A stretch of DNA of 64,000 nucleotides from Diadema setosum. Lineage: Eukaryota; Echinodermata; Echinoidea; Diadematoida; Diadematidae. Shown here piece by piece: positions 34,498 to 46,277 of the stretch. The translations under genes were made by a program, and so were the position numbers. Every line of letters starts with the position of its first letter. The first letter of the stretch is position 1. Location: contig NC_092690.1 in the NCBI RefSeq assembly GCF_964275005.1, forward strand, positions 6,363,336-6,427,335. Direction: 5' to 3'. The notes below the pieces were generated by a model, which worked only from the letters and a program-made list of their open reading frames with translations, searched no databases and had not been told where the DNA came from.

Positions 34498-34503
34498 TTT
34501 AAT
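34498..34503 (-). promoter_or_regulatory. Possible polyadenylation signal of peptide gene 2
   Basis: ATTAAA on the minus strand, 85 nt after the stop. No canonical AATAAA was seen closer. Confidence 0.4.
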
Positions 34504-34587
34504 GTTTGTTGATTTCTTTGTTTGACTTATTTTTCTATTTGAATGAAGATATTACAGGGGATTTGTTCCACGACGAATAGTGAATCT

Positions 34588-34682
34588 TCACTGCCCCGCG
34601 CAGGCCCTGTAGTATTTGGGATTCTTTCGTCTGTACTTTCTGTCACACACACACGTCTGTCCGGAGATCCGGTGTCTGCATT
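34588..34682 (-). CDS. Peptide gene 2, exon 2 (four-cysteine domain)
   Basis: The acceptor reads CTCAATGTAG|AATGC after a T-rich tract. The AA joins the exon 1 base A to give Lys, then the frame opens CRHRISGQTCVC and ends with TGA at 34590-34588. An alternative AG seven bases further in would leave the conserved frame. Confidence 0.88.
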
Positions 34683-35854
34683 CTACATTGAGCAGATGAA
34701 AACAAAACAACAACAATTCAATTCAATTCAATTCAATTCATTCATTTCATTCTCATTTTTCTTCCAACAAAACATAACGCAGAACTAATTAGGAATTATA
34801 TCATGATTTCTACCATAGCTACTACTGAATTCTGATTAATTCTGAGCTTATTTACGTCGATGTATGGCATTAAAAATCAATTGCGAGAAGAAAAAAAAAA
34901 GGATTTCTTTAATTTATTTGATGACAGTCAAACTTGAAAAGAGCGTTCAAATTAGGGTTACACACTAAGAGGAAAAACAGATCCATCCATCCATACATAA
35001 ACCTTTTATTTAAAAAAAAAAAAGTGAACTTAAGTGTAAGAATGTGTACCTTTATAGATACATTTTTGAAGAAAAAATCGACTGAGAGAAAAAGGAAGAA
35101 TATTGTTGTTATAATGAGAGGAAGTTCGAGTCTCATTTCGAGGCTAATTGCACACTTTAATAGTGCTCTAACAATAATACACATTATGAATAACAAATGC
35201 GGTGCCAATTTGCCGAATTAGACGCTTTTCGCTCCACATCCCATTACCAAAAGGGAATATGACATATTCTGTTTTCTCCATGACAGCATACAGCCCTGTC
35301 GTCACCTATTCATTACGCAAGCAATTCACCTATCACAAGGGTCTACGGATGCAAAACCGGACCTATGCTGTTTACGGTGTGTAATGCATTAAAACACGAT
35401 ATATTCGTTTACAGTCATCAGAGAATAAAAGTATGAATTATTATGCCATCGTTATCTCGTTTCCGTCATAATGTTTTTTTTTTTCCTCTTTTGTGTTTGT
35501 TTAACATTTTAATCTTGAATTCCACATTGCCGAAACCTCGTTAGTTCACATTTTTTTCCAAACAGAAGCAGACACACAAGCACGTAACGCTTACATGCAC
35601 ACACGAACACGCACGCACACACACACACGCACACGCACACATTATATATGTGACTTACTGCGAAACCGTCCCCTCTTTTCCATTTCCACAGTATCGATTT
35701 CATCGCCGTCGAGCTCGAAGTCGAGTTCGTCCATCCTTTTTTCCATCATATCGAGCAGCGCGTCGTACTCGTCGTCATCTGCATAGTTCGTAGCAAGGGC
35801 CACTGCGACCAGCACTGCCAAGGCAATCGCGAGGAAAACAATTCTGGAAGACAT
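34588..35854 (-). CDS. Four-cysteine cationic peptide precursor, gene 2
   Basis: A two-exon minus-strand gene: exon 1 35854-35659, intron 35658-34683 (976 bp, GT-AG), exon 2 34682-34588. The precursor is 96 aa: signal peptide about 1-21 (MSSRIVFLAIALAVLVAVAL), a very acidic prosegment (17 Asp/Glu), Lys-Arg at 60-61, and a 35-residue mature peptide starting GRFRKC. The cysteines follow C-x8-C-x-C-x14-C, with core CVCDRKYRRKNPKYYRAC, and the peptide ends AGQ. Net charge is about +11, the highest of the three. The prosegment has a second Lys-Arg (residues 39-40) absent from the other two genes, so an extra acidic fragment may be released. 14 of 18 core residues match gene 1. A CATAAAAG box lies 55 nt before the ATG. 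The intron begins with a CA/GT-type microsatellite. Secretion is well supported; antimicrobial activity is inferred. Confidence 0.86.
34846..34882. repeat. SINE tail fragment
   Basis: CTTATTTACGTCGATGTATG and the following CAATTGC match the body of the tRNA-derived SINE at 27.8 and 48.6 kb. The fragment lies in the intron of peptide gene 2. Confidence 0.55.
35590..35645. repeat. CA/CG-type microsatellite in the intron of peptide gene 2
   Basis: A CACACG-type repeat that ends about 15 nt from the exon 1 donor. Confidence 0.8.
35659..35854 (-). CDS. Peptide gene 2, exon 1 (signal, acidic prosegment, Lys-Arg)
   Basis: 65 codons plus one base (A). The donor reads TTTCGCA|GTAAGT. The ATG follows a short CAA-rich leader, and no upstream in-frame Met competes with it. 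Confidence 0.88.
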
Positions 35855-35908
35855 GGTTGTTGCTGTTGTTGTAGTTGATGCTGCCGCTGCTGTCTTCTTT
35901 CACACGGT

Positions 35909-35916
35909 CTTTTATG
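35909..35916 (-). promoter_or_regulatory. TATA-like box of peptide gene 2
   Basis: CATAAAAG on the minus strand, 55 nt before the ATG. A start site about 30 nt downstream would leave a leader of roughly 25-30 nt. Confidence 0.45.
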
Positions 35917-36089
35917 TCGAAGTTCCAATGTATGCTAAAATCACGATTATAAGGAGAATAATGGGATAGTGAAAACGATAACTCCTCAAATTATTTTCAA
36001 TTTCTCATTTAAACGCTCGTGCAATCATATTTCTTATTCACCACAAGATTACCTACGTTTGCGACCAAGCAAAGCAGCTTTAAAGTTGT

Positions 36090-36375
36090 TATACAGGCCA
36101 GAAGTCATACCGCTTACAGTTATACAGCTCACAAGATGTATGTACAGCTGCTGCTCACGAGTCATACAGCTTATTAGTATGACACTAAAGCTAACACGGC
36201 CCACGAGACCGACACATTAAGCCCCGCGTTGTACAGTTGTATCTGTAGAACTCGTGGGCTTTTTTTACCTAGTGTCGAACTCGTGGGCTGTATGACTCGT
36301 GAGCTGTATAACTCTTGGACCTTTGTTTTGATGTCGACCTAGTGAGATGTATGACTCGTGGCTGTCAGTCTAGTG
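36090..36375. repeat. Array of GACTCGTG(G/A)GCTGTAT motifs in both orientations
   Basis: Six or more imperfect copies occur of ACTCGTG(A/G)GCTGTAT(G/A) or its complement (for example near 36155, 36200, 36250, 36283, 36296 and 36352). The left half is mainly inverted relative to the right, giving a loose foldback. Confidence 0.6.
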
Positions 36376-36419
36376 GAAGGACCCCGTTATACATTTCATT
36401 CTCCTTCCTCCAGTCACAG

Positions 36420-36835
36420 TGGGATCGCTGTCGTGGACACATAGTTGACAAGACTCCCGGACTCGCAAGCGGCGGACTCAAGTCCGATTCCCGCCAAGTG
36501 CTAGTCTGGATTCCAGACACTGTTTGTGCTAGTTTGCTCTACAGAATATTGACGCCCTCAAAGTCGAATACTGGCGAGGTTTCAGGTAAATTGGTCCTGG
36601 GAGGCACGGATGACGCATTTTGTAAAAGGAGTGCAGTTGACAAGGGGGCTGGAAACCAGGCTAGGCCAGTGTTTACGTCCTTAGACAAAATTAATGTTTT
36701 TACATGTTCCCTCTCGACCCAGGTGTATAAATGGGCACCTGACAACACCGTGGTAATGATAATGGCAGAGCGCTCTGGTAGAGCAGTGGCAACACTGAAA
36801 GAGGCTTCCCTGGACAAAAATAACATTATCATTAT
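36420..36835 (+). mobile_element. tRNA(Ser)-like SINE
   Basis: The 5' part has a tRNA-like head: TAGTTGACAAGACTCCCGGA, then GGACTCAAGTCCGATTCCCG as B box. A body follows with CGACCCAGGTGTATAAATGG and a short A/T-rich end near 36825. The 213-codon open frame crossing it has no protein features beyond chance and is not called. Confidence 0.6.
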
Positions 36836-36839
36836 TCAT

Positions 36840-38030
36840 TTTTGTGTTTTTCTTTGTTTGCTTTGTTGTGTTCTGTTTTTAAAAATAAGCTATTTACAAT
36901 TCGGTATTGCGCCTTTACCGGGAAGTTCCAAAAATCAACCAATTCTGCCAGGTTGACAAGATTTTTTTGTTTTCAATATTATAACTGATGCTCATAATAA
37001 GGTGTGAAAAGGTATAGGATGAACTTTCTTGGAGTTAAGTAAACGGATAGTAAAGTTAGATTGCACTTACCCTTCGTGTCAATGAGATGAGCTGTTATTG
37101 CTTCTGGATCGAGAATCTCTGCTGCATATATTTCACGAATCCGTCCCTTATTTATACCTGTGCAGATCTTGATTCTGTTTTAATCTGATGTGATTCGTTC
37201 GTTCATCTCTTTATTTTCATTTGACCAGCCAAGGGTTGAACATATGATTAATGATCGTGTGGGATCAATTCTTCTCAAATTAATTACAAACTACGCCCCG
37301 TCAACTTCCAACTAGAAAGGTAGATGTATTGCAGCTCTCAATCTTCTTCTCACACCCTCTATTTCTCTCCCTCCATTCCTTTCTTTCCTCTACTTCCCTC
37401 TTTCTATCAAAGTTGTCGTCTGGAGGTCATCAACATCTCAAGCATTTTCAGCATGAAAAGGATGATTCAGGAAACTGGGGAGATGAGAGTGCGTTCGGAA
37501 ATGTAGAATAAAAATAAAGGAATGGAAACGACGCCCATATCAATTAGATTTAATTAGATTCAACTTTTATCTCATTCGTGAGACGAAATCAGTGACTATT
37601 TCAAAACAAGAAGAAATAAAAAACAAACAAACAAACAAACAAAACAAAAAACGGGAGGTGACAATTGTGATTCCCGAGACATGCAAATACAATGATACCC
37701 ACCCCATCCACCCCCCCCCCCCACACACACACACATACACAGATACACATACAATGTCTGCAGATATTAAAGAATAGAAGTATTGCTGCTGAGATGAAAA
37801 CAATAAAAATAACTAATACTGCGGTGATAATGATACCAATGTACATCTCTTTGAAATATAATATATTATATCAGCAACAGCTAAGTCCCTTGATTAGAGG
37901 GAGGGGGGCAAAGATGCTGAGGGGAAATACAATATGAATGTGTACATGACAAACAGATTAAAAACAAACTTTATTCTTGTAAATATTATGCTCTTTTTCA
38001 ATTGTGTCGACACAGTCGGCTTTCTGCTGC
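36840..38030. other. Intergenic sequence with TTTG and C-run tracts
   Basis: A CAAA repeat (37620-37645) and a C-run with CA repeats (37711-37735) were seen. No gene was recognised. Confidence 0.5.
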
Positions 38031-38036
38031 ATATTA

Positions 38037-38460
38037 TTTTGATTTGATTTGATTTGATTTGTTTTATTTCTGCATTCAATCACATACAATTTAAATACAC
38101 ATTTTAAAATGTACAAAGACAAAGAAAAGCAAGTGCAGTGAAATAAATCGATAACAGTACACAAATAGATACAGATAGGTGATTGCATTGAGCAGTGTAC
38201 ATACACAAAAACCTAAAATAAAATATAGAGTATTTTTCAGTAAATAACAGAGATCATTGAATGCAGGAGACCACCATCGTAAGCGATTAAGCTTGAAATG
38301 GATGGAGGTCTCATAATTAGATCCCAAGTCACGTGTAGCTGACTGAAAAGAGCAATACCTTGGATGAAAATGTGTAACTGAGTCGGTTCTTGAATATTGC
38401 ACCGAGTGAACTCTGTATAAAGTGCAAACTCAATCAGTTTCAAGGTCTGCTTAAATGATG
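38037..38460 (-). mobile_element. 3' end of a LINE- or SINE-like retroposon
   Basis: On the minus strand the segment ends in an AAATC tandem tail (GATTT repeats at 38038-38060 on the + strand) preceded by AATAAAAC. The tail type marks a retroposed element. The coding remnant is too diverged to name. Confidence 0.5.
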
Positions 38461-38499
38461 ATAGAATGAATTGGGAGAAACGCAGTGAAGTCGGAGATA

Positions 38500-38960
38500 A
38501 GGGTAATGTTCGTTAATCGGAGTTCAGTTGATGCGAAAATGAAATAAGTTTTATTATTCCGAAGGTTCTGTATTTCGAGTCACATGCATTTTCCATACCT
38601 GGATGTTGGCTAATATGAAAACGGAATTGGGTACCCTAATCTGATATCTTGTTGCGTTATAACGAGGATTCGTTATTCAGAAAGTTCAAAATTTCGGAAA
38701 TGAGATACTACTGATTGACATTCCGAAGGTTCATTAGTCCGAAAACGCAATAAGTTCGTTATTCCGGAGATTTTTAAATCTGAAAAATTAAATAATTAAT
38801 AAGGTTTGTTAGTCTCAATTAAAGATTTAAAAAAAGGGTTAATGATCCTTTGAAACTGGAAACCTAATTATTTCCGATTAACCAAACTCACAGACCAGAA
38901 ATAAAATCCGGAAATGAAATGAAATTCATGGGCGTTCCGAAATCCAAAGTGTTACGAGAT
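38500..38960. repeat. Degenerate GTTCGTTATTCCGAA-type repeat
   Basis: Variants of (A)GTTCGTTA(T/G)TC(C/A)GAAA recur about every 45-60 bp with AAATGAAAT-type spacers. A related stretch lies at 60275-60445. Confidence 0.6.
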
Positions 38961-41250
38961 GTTCTCTTTGTCTCTTTTCCAATTAGATCATGTTGTAGGG
39001 TGATAATTCCTGAATCTTTACATTCCACTAAAATTTCCACTAACACGTAGAAATGTCATCAAAATTGGATGAAAATTAACGAGTTTATGAAATTGTGAAG
39101 TATAGGTGGTCTTCATCAAACACTACGAATGAATGAATGAATGAATGAGCCAGCTGATAATGTCATCCCCTCACAACACTAGATCTTGAAATGTTGAGGG
39201 TTAATTTGTTTGTTTGTTTATTTGTTTATTTGTTTGTTTGTTTTATAGGACACCCTCCATGATCAACGAAAACGTGTGTGGTGACACACTCTCACTCATT
39301 TCCATATTGATATCGACTATTCTGAAACTTTCGGCAAAATATTTTTCACAATGTCATATTTTCCAATCTAATCTTAAATTTTCATCTCGTTGGAATCTCG
39401 GAGAAAATTCGTTGTTCAGATAATCATAAGGCATCAATACTTCCTTTTCATTCATCCCATCTCCTCCTAATACAACAAGAAACAAACAAGCAAATGAAGC
39501 AAGATGTCTCATTGAAGCCATTCACAAAACAATGATTGGAATATAATTATAATTCATCAGCTACATGTACCATTAAAAAAAAAATCTCTTTGGACAAGTA
39601 GAAGTGAAGCTCAAAAGTGCGAAAGTAGGTTCTTCTAAAGCATATCTATCAAAATCCCTCCTTCCGCAAAAAAAAAAAAAAAATACAAGTAAAACAAAAT
39701 ATAAAAGAGGAACAATCGTTCTCATTATTGCCATGTGTTTTGTGTAACCATGTAATGGCTGATTGGCACTTTAGGAACAAACGAGGCAAGATATTTTGAC
39801 GCAAGACTTGCATGAATGAGTGATCGTTTCATCGCGAAAACCAGGTGTTGATGTAATAACGCCATATGGTGTTGTGCCAGGATTTCATATGAAAATGGAA
39901 CAAAGCCGTTTTTTCTGTTGTTGTTGTTGTTGTTGTTGTTAATTGATTTCGCAGGGAGTCAGCTCTTGGCCAGTGGAGCAGTTCATTGCACAAGGAGGGG
40001 GAGGTGAGGGGGAGTCAGGAAGGGGGAAACAAAAACATGCATTTCAACCCCACCACCACTTCCATTCACAAACCCTCTAATACGGAAAGAGCCACTTCCG
40101 TTGATAATGCGTTATGTATACTTTTTTTAATAGAACATGCACTTACATTCAAATGTGTTTACATGGATAATCATATTCACATCTCAGTCGTAGGCTACTG
40201 TATGGAGTAGCACATGACATCAATATAAGAATATGTTGTTGGTGTTCACTGTGCACCTTGAAATAGTGTTCAGAGTTTCGAAAAACTCTTTAGAATTGTC
40301 ACTGACATTACATGTTTAGCACTCATCTGCTATCAAAGCATTATGCGCGATATTCCGCCTTATACGTTAGGCAATTTACTTAATCCGTAGTGCTATAAGT
40401 GACTGAATGATTTCATTTGCTACTCTGTTTGACTGAAGAATAAAATTGTGTTGTTTGTTTAATCACTAGGCAAGGTCTTCTCACGCAGCTATAGGTACAG
40501 TAAGCAGCGGTTATAGAGGAGCGAAGTTTCCCAGGGTAATTAGCTGTTGCATGCTTCTGTGTGTTTACGTCTTTGTATGCTTGTATGTGCTTGTGCGTTT
40601 GTCACTTTCCCCAAATATGTGGCATGGATCTTTTAAAAAGAGAGACGTTTTTGTTTCCCTTATTTGACACAAATGGAAAACATCTTGCTTCAAGTTTCTT
40701 ACCGATGTATGCATGTATGTACGGGGAAGGGGTGTTACTTCTTGGAACGGATGTAATTCGCGTTAGATCCACGTAATCGGTGGTGTATAGGCATTGTGCC
40801 AGATGAAAGAACAACACCAACAGCAAACAAACAAACGAACAAAAAAAAAACCCTCACCAGCAACTAGAACTACAAGAAAAATCTTTCCACATTAGCAGTA
40901 CTCAGGCATTGCGTAACGCGTTATTCGCAAAGGTGATACATGGTTATTCCGATGGAGCGATCTCGCGATAGGTTGTCGTTCCTCTTCTAATTATACAGGC
41001 AGACAGGTGTCGGTGGGGTTTTGTTGAAATGCAATTTCTCTGCCAGCGAGCTGTAAGCCCTTACTTGTCATCTCGTTAAAATTGAGTAAAAGCAGGTGAT
41101 GAAGAACATTATTATAATCAACAGTACCAAATACGTGTACGATCTCATTAGCGTATTCTGTCTCTATGGTATCGATGTTGGAGGTGTATTTCAAACGTAC
41201 AGACACTCACTTAAAGTAACAAAGAAACAAGAGGTGTAGGCCTATAATTG
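38960..41250. other. Intergenic sequence between peptide genes 2 and 3
   Basis: A GAAT microsatellite (39126-39148), a TTTG tract (39208-39243) and a TTG repeat (39917-39942) are the only structures seen. No fourth peptide exon was found here. Confidence 0.5.
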
Positions 41251-41289
41251 TATTGAAATCATTTTTATACACACGGACACACACACACA

Positions 41290-41292
41290 TAT

Positions 41293-41335
<43 letters not shown>

Positions 41336-41339
41336 TACA

Positions 41340-41379
<40 letters not shown>

Positions 41380-41380
41380 A
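41290..41380. repeat. TA microsatellites
   Basis: Two TA runs (about 41298-41330 and 41345-41377) follow CA repeats. Confidence 0.9.
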
Positions 41381-41620
41381 TTATATAGTGAAAACTTTGA
41401 GCAAAGTTTGGAATCGGGATTCCATCCTGATTTTATTTTTTTTTTTGCTCAAAATTTTCTTTATTTATCATTTCATTCTCGTCAGTCTTCCCTGCATTTT
41501 ATTTTGATATGATGAAGAGTGTGACCTTGCCTTTCAGTATTTGAGAGCTATGCTCCGTTTTTAAGATCTTCAAGATCTATGATTTATTTTTTGACGGCGT
41601 TCTTCTTCTACTAATTGTTA

Positions 41621-41668
<48 letters not shown>

Positions 41669-41672
<4 letters not shown>

Positions 41673-41917
41673 GAGTTTGTTTGCAAAAACCGATAAGTCC
41701 ATTTTTGAAGATTTTGAAGTACGGCCTCTGTCATAAAGTACAAAATAATACCTTTTAAATGATATATTGGTCACTACATATAAAGGTATACTTTTGAAGT
41801 TATGGTCAAAAAAAGCAAAAATTTTCTTATTATTCTCTTTATTTTTCTTGACCTTTAATCGCAAATATCTCCATTTGGCAAATATTGACTTATCGGTTTT
41901 TGCAAACAAACTCTTCA
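41669..41917. mobile_element. MITE family B, copy 4, next to a TA tract
   Basis: This 249-bp copy has 31-nt inverted ends. A TA run (41624-41668) abuts the left end, and ATATAT follows the right end. Confidence 0.88.
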
Positions 41918-42239
41918 TATATATTGTATATATTTTTTTTTCATTTATTTATTTATGAAGATTTTTATCACAGAATGGATCAACCTCTTTCTTGTTTATC
42001 AGGAAGACATAAGATTAACAAAAAAGCAAGGAAAATTATGAGAAAATATGGAATACTTCCTCATAACTTCAAGAATATTCCTTCTTATGTTTATACAAGT
42101 TCGTTGTCACTAGGAAAGTTTTGTGCTGCACTACTGATGATAAACTTACTTTAAAATGTTCGAAAACGACACGACTATTCTGCGATCAAACTCTTCATTG
42201 AGTAAATGTAGTTTATGCTAAGGCTATCGATATATATAT

Positions 42240-42300
42240 AATATTATCTATATGTATACAAATATCCCCACCACGAAACAACCCCCCCCCCAACACACAC

Positions 42301-42331
<31 letters not shown>

Positions 42332-42812
42332 TACGATCACATTCAGCTGCAACAGAGCAAGTTCCGCTGTCAATTGTATTTGGTAAAATTATGTTTGTTT
42401 GTTATGTTGTATCTGTTAAAAGTATATTTATTTTGTACTTTAATGACTATGGTATATAGACAGGTCTTTAATGTTCATGAACTCAATGTCTAAGTATATT
42501 TTTCAATTTATAGAATTTATATGATTAAGGCTAGGTGAGTAATTTGGTTGAAACTCGTACATCGCGGGTACGTCTATGTTGCAAGATTTGTTTTTAATAT
42601 TATTCATTATACACTTATAATACCATTATATAGGCCTATTAAATCCAACCATATACTCACTTTTTGGTACAAAATCCATATATTCGAAGAGATTTCCATC
42701 GTACCAATCACTTTAAATCAGTATCATTATGCGTTATCATGGGCATTATTCCCTGCAATTAGGTGCGCAGTATCACCCATTAACCATTGTCTGGACATGC
42801 GATAGGCCATGA

Positions 42813-42844
<32 letters not shown>

Positions 42845-43370
42845 GCCCAAAGCAGGTAGGCGGGATTTGAATTAATCGGCGAGGCGTGTTAAATCAACCA
42901 TGAAGAATCTCGAGTTACGTTGATTACTCGAAGCGAAACGCCATGAATGAACTTACAACTCATAGCTAAATCAAACAGACAGGTTGAAAGAAATTGAGCT
43001 TGCATGGGTAATAAGTTTTCACAAAAAAAAAAAACCCAGAAGAGAAATTACGAGTAATATATTTTCCAGATTTAGTTCTCTTTGGATACACTCAAAAGTA
43101 CTCATCAAAATTGCTAAAAACATATGTCGTTTGATACAAGACTTACAGGGGAACATCTTTTATATGTCTTCACTACATTTACATTTTCCCCAAAAGCTTA
43201 AGTAATTCTGAAATGTGACGATTTGGCAATGCTGGTGGTAATGCTTGTGTTTTAAGCATAATAACTTGATATCAAAATATAGAAATAGAAATGACAAATT
43301 TGCCCGGTAAGTTACAGCCCATTCCTATTGCTTGTTATAAAGAGAAATGCATCAGGGATATATACATGTA
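42240..43370. other. Intergenic sequence with CA and A tracts
   Basis: A C-run with CA repeats (42281-42332) and a 28-nt A run (42816-42844) were seen. No gene was recognised. Confidence 0.5.
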
Positions 43371-43372
43371 TA

Positions 43373-44065
43373 TGTGACCGTGCATCACAAAACGAACAAA
43401 ACGTCGCACACACTGATTTTGTGTGAGGACTGAAAAAAGATGAAATGGATCAACCTAACCGATCTTGACTCTTTCATATTTGTTTTTTTTAAAAGAGCAA
43501 GTCTTCTTCTACATTATGCTAAAATTTGGGATCATAAACCGTACAGGAAATTGTGTTTTTTAGCAGTTTATCTCGAACTTTTTTTGTAGAATAGTGTGAT
43601 TACGTGTGTCTTTAGAGTCCCCTTTTCATTTCTTAAAAAGCTTGTACACACTCTTCACTTTCAACTCTAATAACTTTTGGAAGGATGATGCTAGGGTATA
43701 CTGCTTTGAAAGTTGGCATTAATTATGGACAGAATGTGTTAATGAGGCACGCTCAATTTCAGTTTAATAAATATGATAATCCCTTCATTGTTATACTCTG
43801 GGGGTTTACATCCTGTTTTTGTCCCATTCATCGCACAGCCAGCACGGCTTGGTAAAGATTTAGCGCTTGAATAGACACTGTCCTTCAAGGCCTCTTTTCT
43901 CAGTTCACATTTTTCCTGAGTGTGTGCTTTCTTTCCAATATTTAGATAGGTTAGGAGAGTCTATTTGATTTGAATTTGAAAGCTTAAAGTCTGCTCTTTC
44001 AGAATTTGCTCTGAACTAAAATTTTATGTCTGACGACTTTCTTTTCGCTTTGTGATGCAGAGTCA

Positions 44066-44066
<1 letters not shown>
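43373..44066. mobile_element. MITE family A, copy 6, next to TA repeats
   Basis: This copy of about 694 bp runs from TGTGACCGTGCATCACAAAA to TTTGTGATGCAGAGTCATA. A compound TA/ATTG microsatellite (44067-44245) starts at its right end. Confidence 0.82.
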
Positions 44067-44110
<44 letters not shown>

Positions 44111-44165
44111 TATATATTGTATATATTGTATATATATATATATATATATAATATATATTGTATAT

Positions 44166-44205
<40 letters not shown>

Positions 44206-44245
44206 TACATATGTATATCATATATATTGTATATATCATATATAC
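44067..44245. repeat. Compound TA microsatellite
   Basis: Long TA runs broken by CATATATATTGTATATAT units. Confidence 0.9.
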
Positions 44246-44249
44246 CCAG

Positions 44250-46230
44250 CATCAGAGCTTCAAATAATTCTAAAATGCGAGTTAGGGATAGAAACAACCA
44301 GTGTAAAAATTTGGAACAGTATATTCAATGTTAAGTATTGTTAAATATACAAAATGTGAACAATCGTTATAATAAAAATGTGTTCAGATTTACCCGTCTA
44401 CAGTTTTGGCTTAATGGGAATCATTTGATATCTCTTTATATTTTACGCTTTATAGCAAAAATTGTATATGACAGGATGTTTTGTGATAAAACTCGCCTAC
44501 ACATATGCATCAAATGTGATATCTTCATCATTTTTTTAAATCACTGCTCCCCGAAAGGTAAACAAGAAGTTTAATGACAGCGTATGGTTGTTGTTGTTGT
44601 TTTAAATGTTGTATAAGTATTTGATTCAGATAAGACCGACTGTGGTACATAAGTAATGAAAACTAAAGGAAACAGAAACAATCACAGTCAAATGTGTGAA
44701 ATGTCGTGATGATGTAATGCTTGCTATTTCTGTTATTGTTGATGTTGTTGATGCAAAAGGGGGACAAAGGTAATCATAGATAGAAAACATCAATTCCTAC
44801 ACAAACCAAAACACACAAATTATAATGTATTCACCCATTTCGTATAGAAAAGGTTCGTGTTTTTTATTGCATAAACAATGTTAACACCTCCCCCGACAGA
44901 TTAATTCACTACCATCACGACTTGATTCTCACAATGTTCAAGCAACCGGTTCTCAAAAGTATACACAAACAAAGCATGAATAAGTTGTACATCATAATAG
45001 GCACAGTTGTAAAGTTATCATCAGCTAGTTTGATTAAAGAAACTGATATCCGCTATAATCTCATTGAAACATAAAGGAGAGTGATCAGTTTGTCTTTGTG
45101 TTTGTGTGAGCTTTATTAGCCAGAAAGCGAAAGAATATTAATGCTGAGTGTTTAAGATGTGTTATGACAGAGTTTTTTTGTCTTCTAGTCGTTTGTTGTC
45201 TTCTGTACAAATATATTTGTAAGGTCGCAACTGCTGATCTATAACAAACATGTCACTACTAGAGTTATAATTTGTATTATAGCTGCAGCGGCAATACATA
45301 CTATCACTCTCACCATAATGTCACCAACGTTGTCCTTTTTTTAAGAATTAAAAAAAAAGTGTTATTGATAACATGACATGAGAAGAACACAAGAGACCGA
45401 GGGGAGGGGGGGGGGAGCAGACAGACAGAAAAAGACAAATGTACAGACAGAGGGAGATATTCAAGCATAGAGATAACATCGACATAGCTTACGATCCCCT
45501 AAGCATTGTTTTCTATCGGAGAAACGGACGAGATTATTTTGTTTTGTTACTTGTTAATTACTGCAAGTGATAAGACGTCAAGTCAATCCACGTCAAACAA
45601 ACAGACACTGAAACAAACAAACAAACAAATAGACAAACAAACGTAAATAATACAAATGCGATGACAGCATATCTGTCATGTTGTTCGATGCGCTGTGTTT
45701 TTCGTTTTTCCTTGACGTTAGATATTTCCAGCTCCCTGACCTGCGAATTGCAAATGGCATGAGAAACATAAAGCCGAAAATAAATCTATCGAATTAATTA
45801 AGACTACAAGAGAGTAAGAGAAGAAAATGAACGCATTAAACGTACATACCTGCTTTGTGCGTTTGCTCATTATAATCACATTAAAACACCACTCCATGTA
45901 TGATGTTTATAGAACATAATGATTATGTTGCAAATGTCATGTTTATAATGATTTATATACTTATGTTATAAATGTATAAGGTATGACAAATTGTTTACAA
46001 TAGCAGAAAACATTATAATATTGTATAACAAAGACATCATTTAAACAAGCATTAAAAATGATATCAACAGTGGCGAAATAGAAAACTTGCGTATTTCTCT
46101 CGCTACCATCAAAAGAAGTGATTGCTCAAGGTTTCCGGAAACTGTCTCAACTAAATATACGGTAGTTGTACTTCCGGACGTAGGTGTAAACAGGACGGAA
46201 GAGCAAAAGGAACTTGTGTGAACCACATGC
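44250..46230. other. Intergenic sequence downstream of peptide gene 3
   Basis: No exon with the peptide signature, no canonical polyadenylation signal at a convincing distance and no element ends were recognised. A short G-run (45403-45415) and CAAA repeats (45616-45640) are present. Confidence 0.45.
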
Positions 46231-46277
46231 TCACAATTCACATAACTTGTGAAATGAACGAAGAAAAAGCAACTTAC

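Noticed and set aside
36315-36956. 213-codon plus-strand frame
   Set aside because: It crosses a tRNA-derived SINE and shows no domain, signal or splice evidence.
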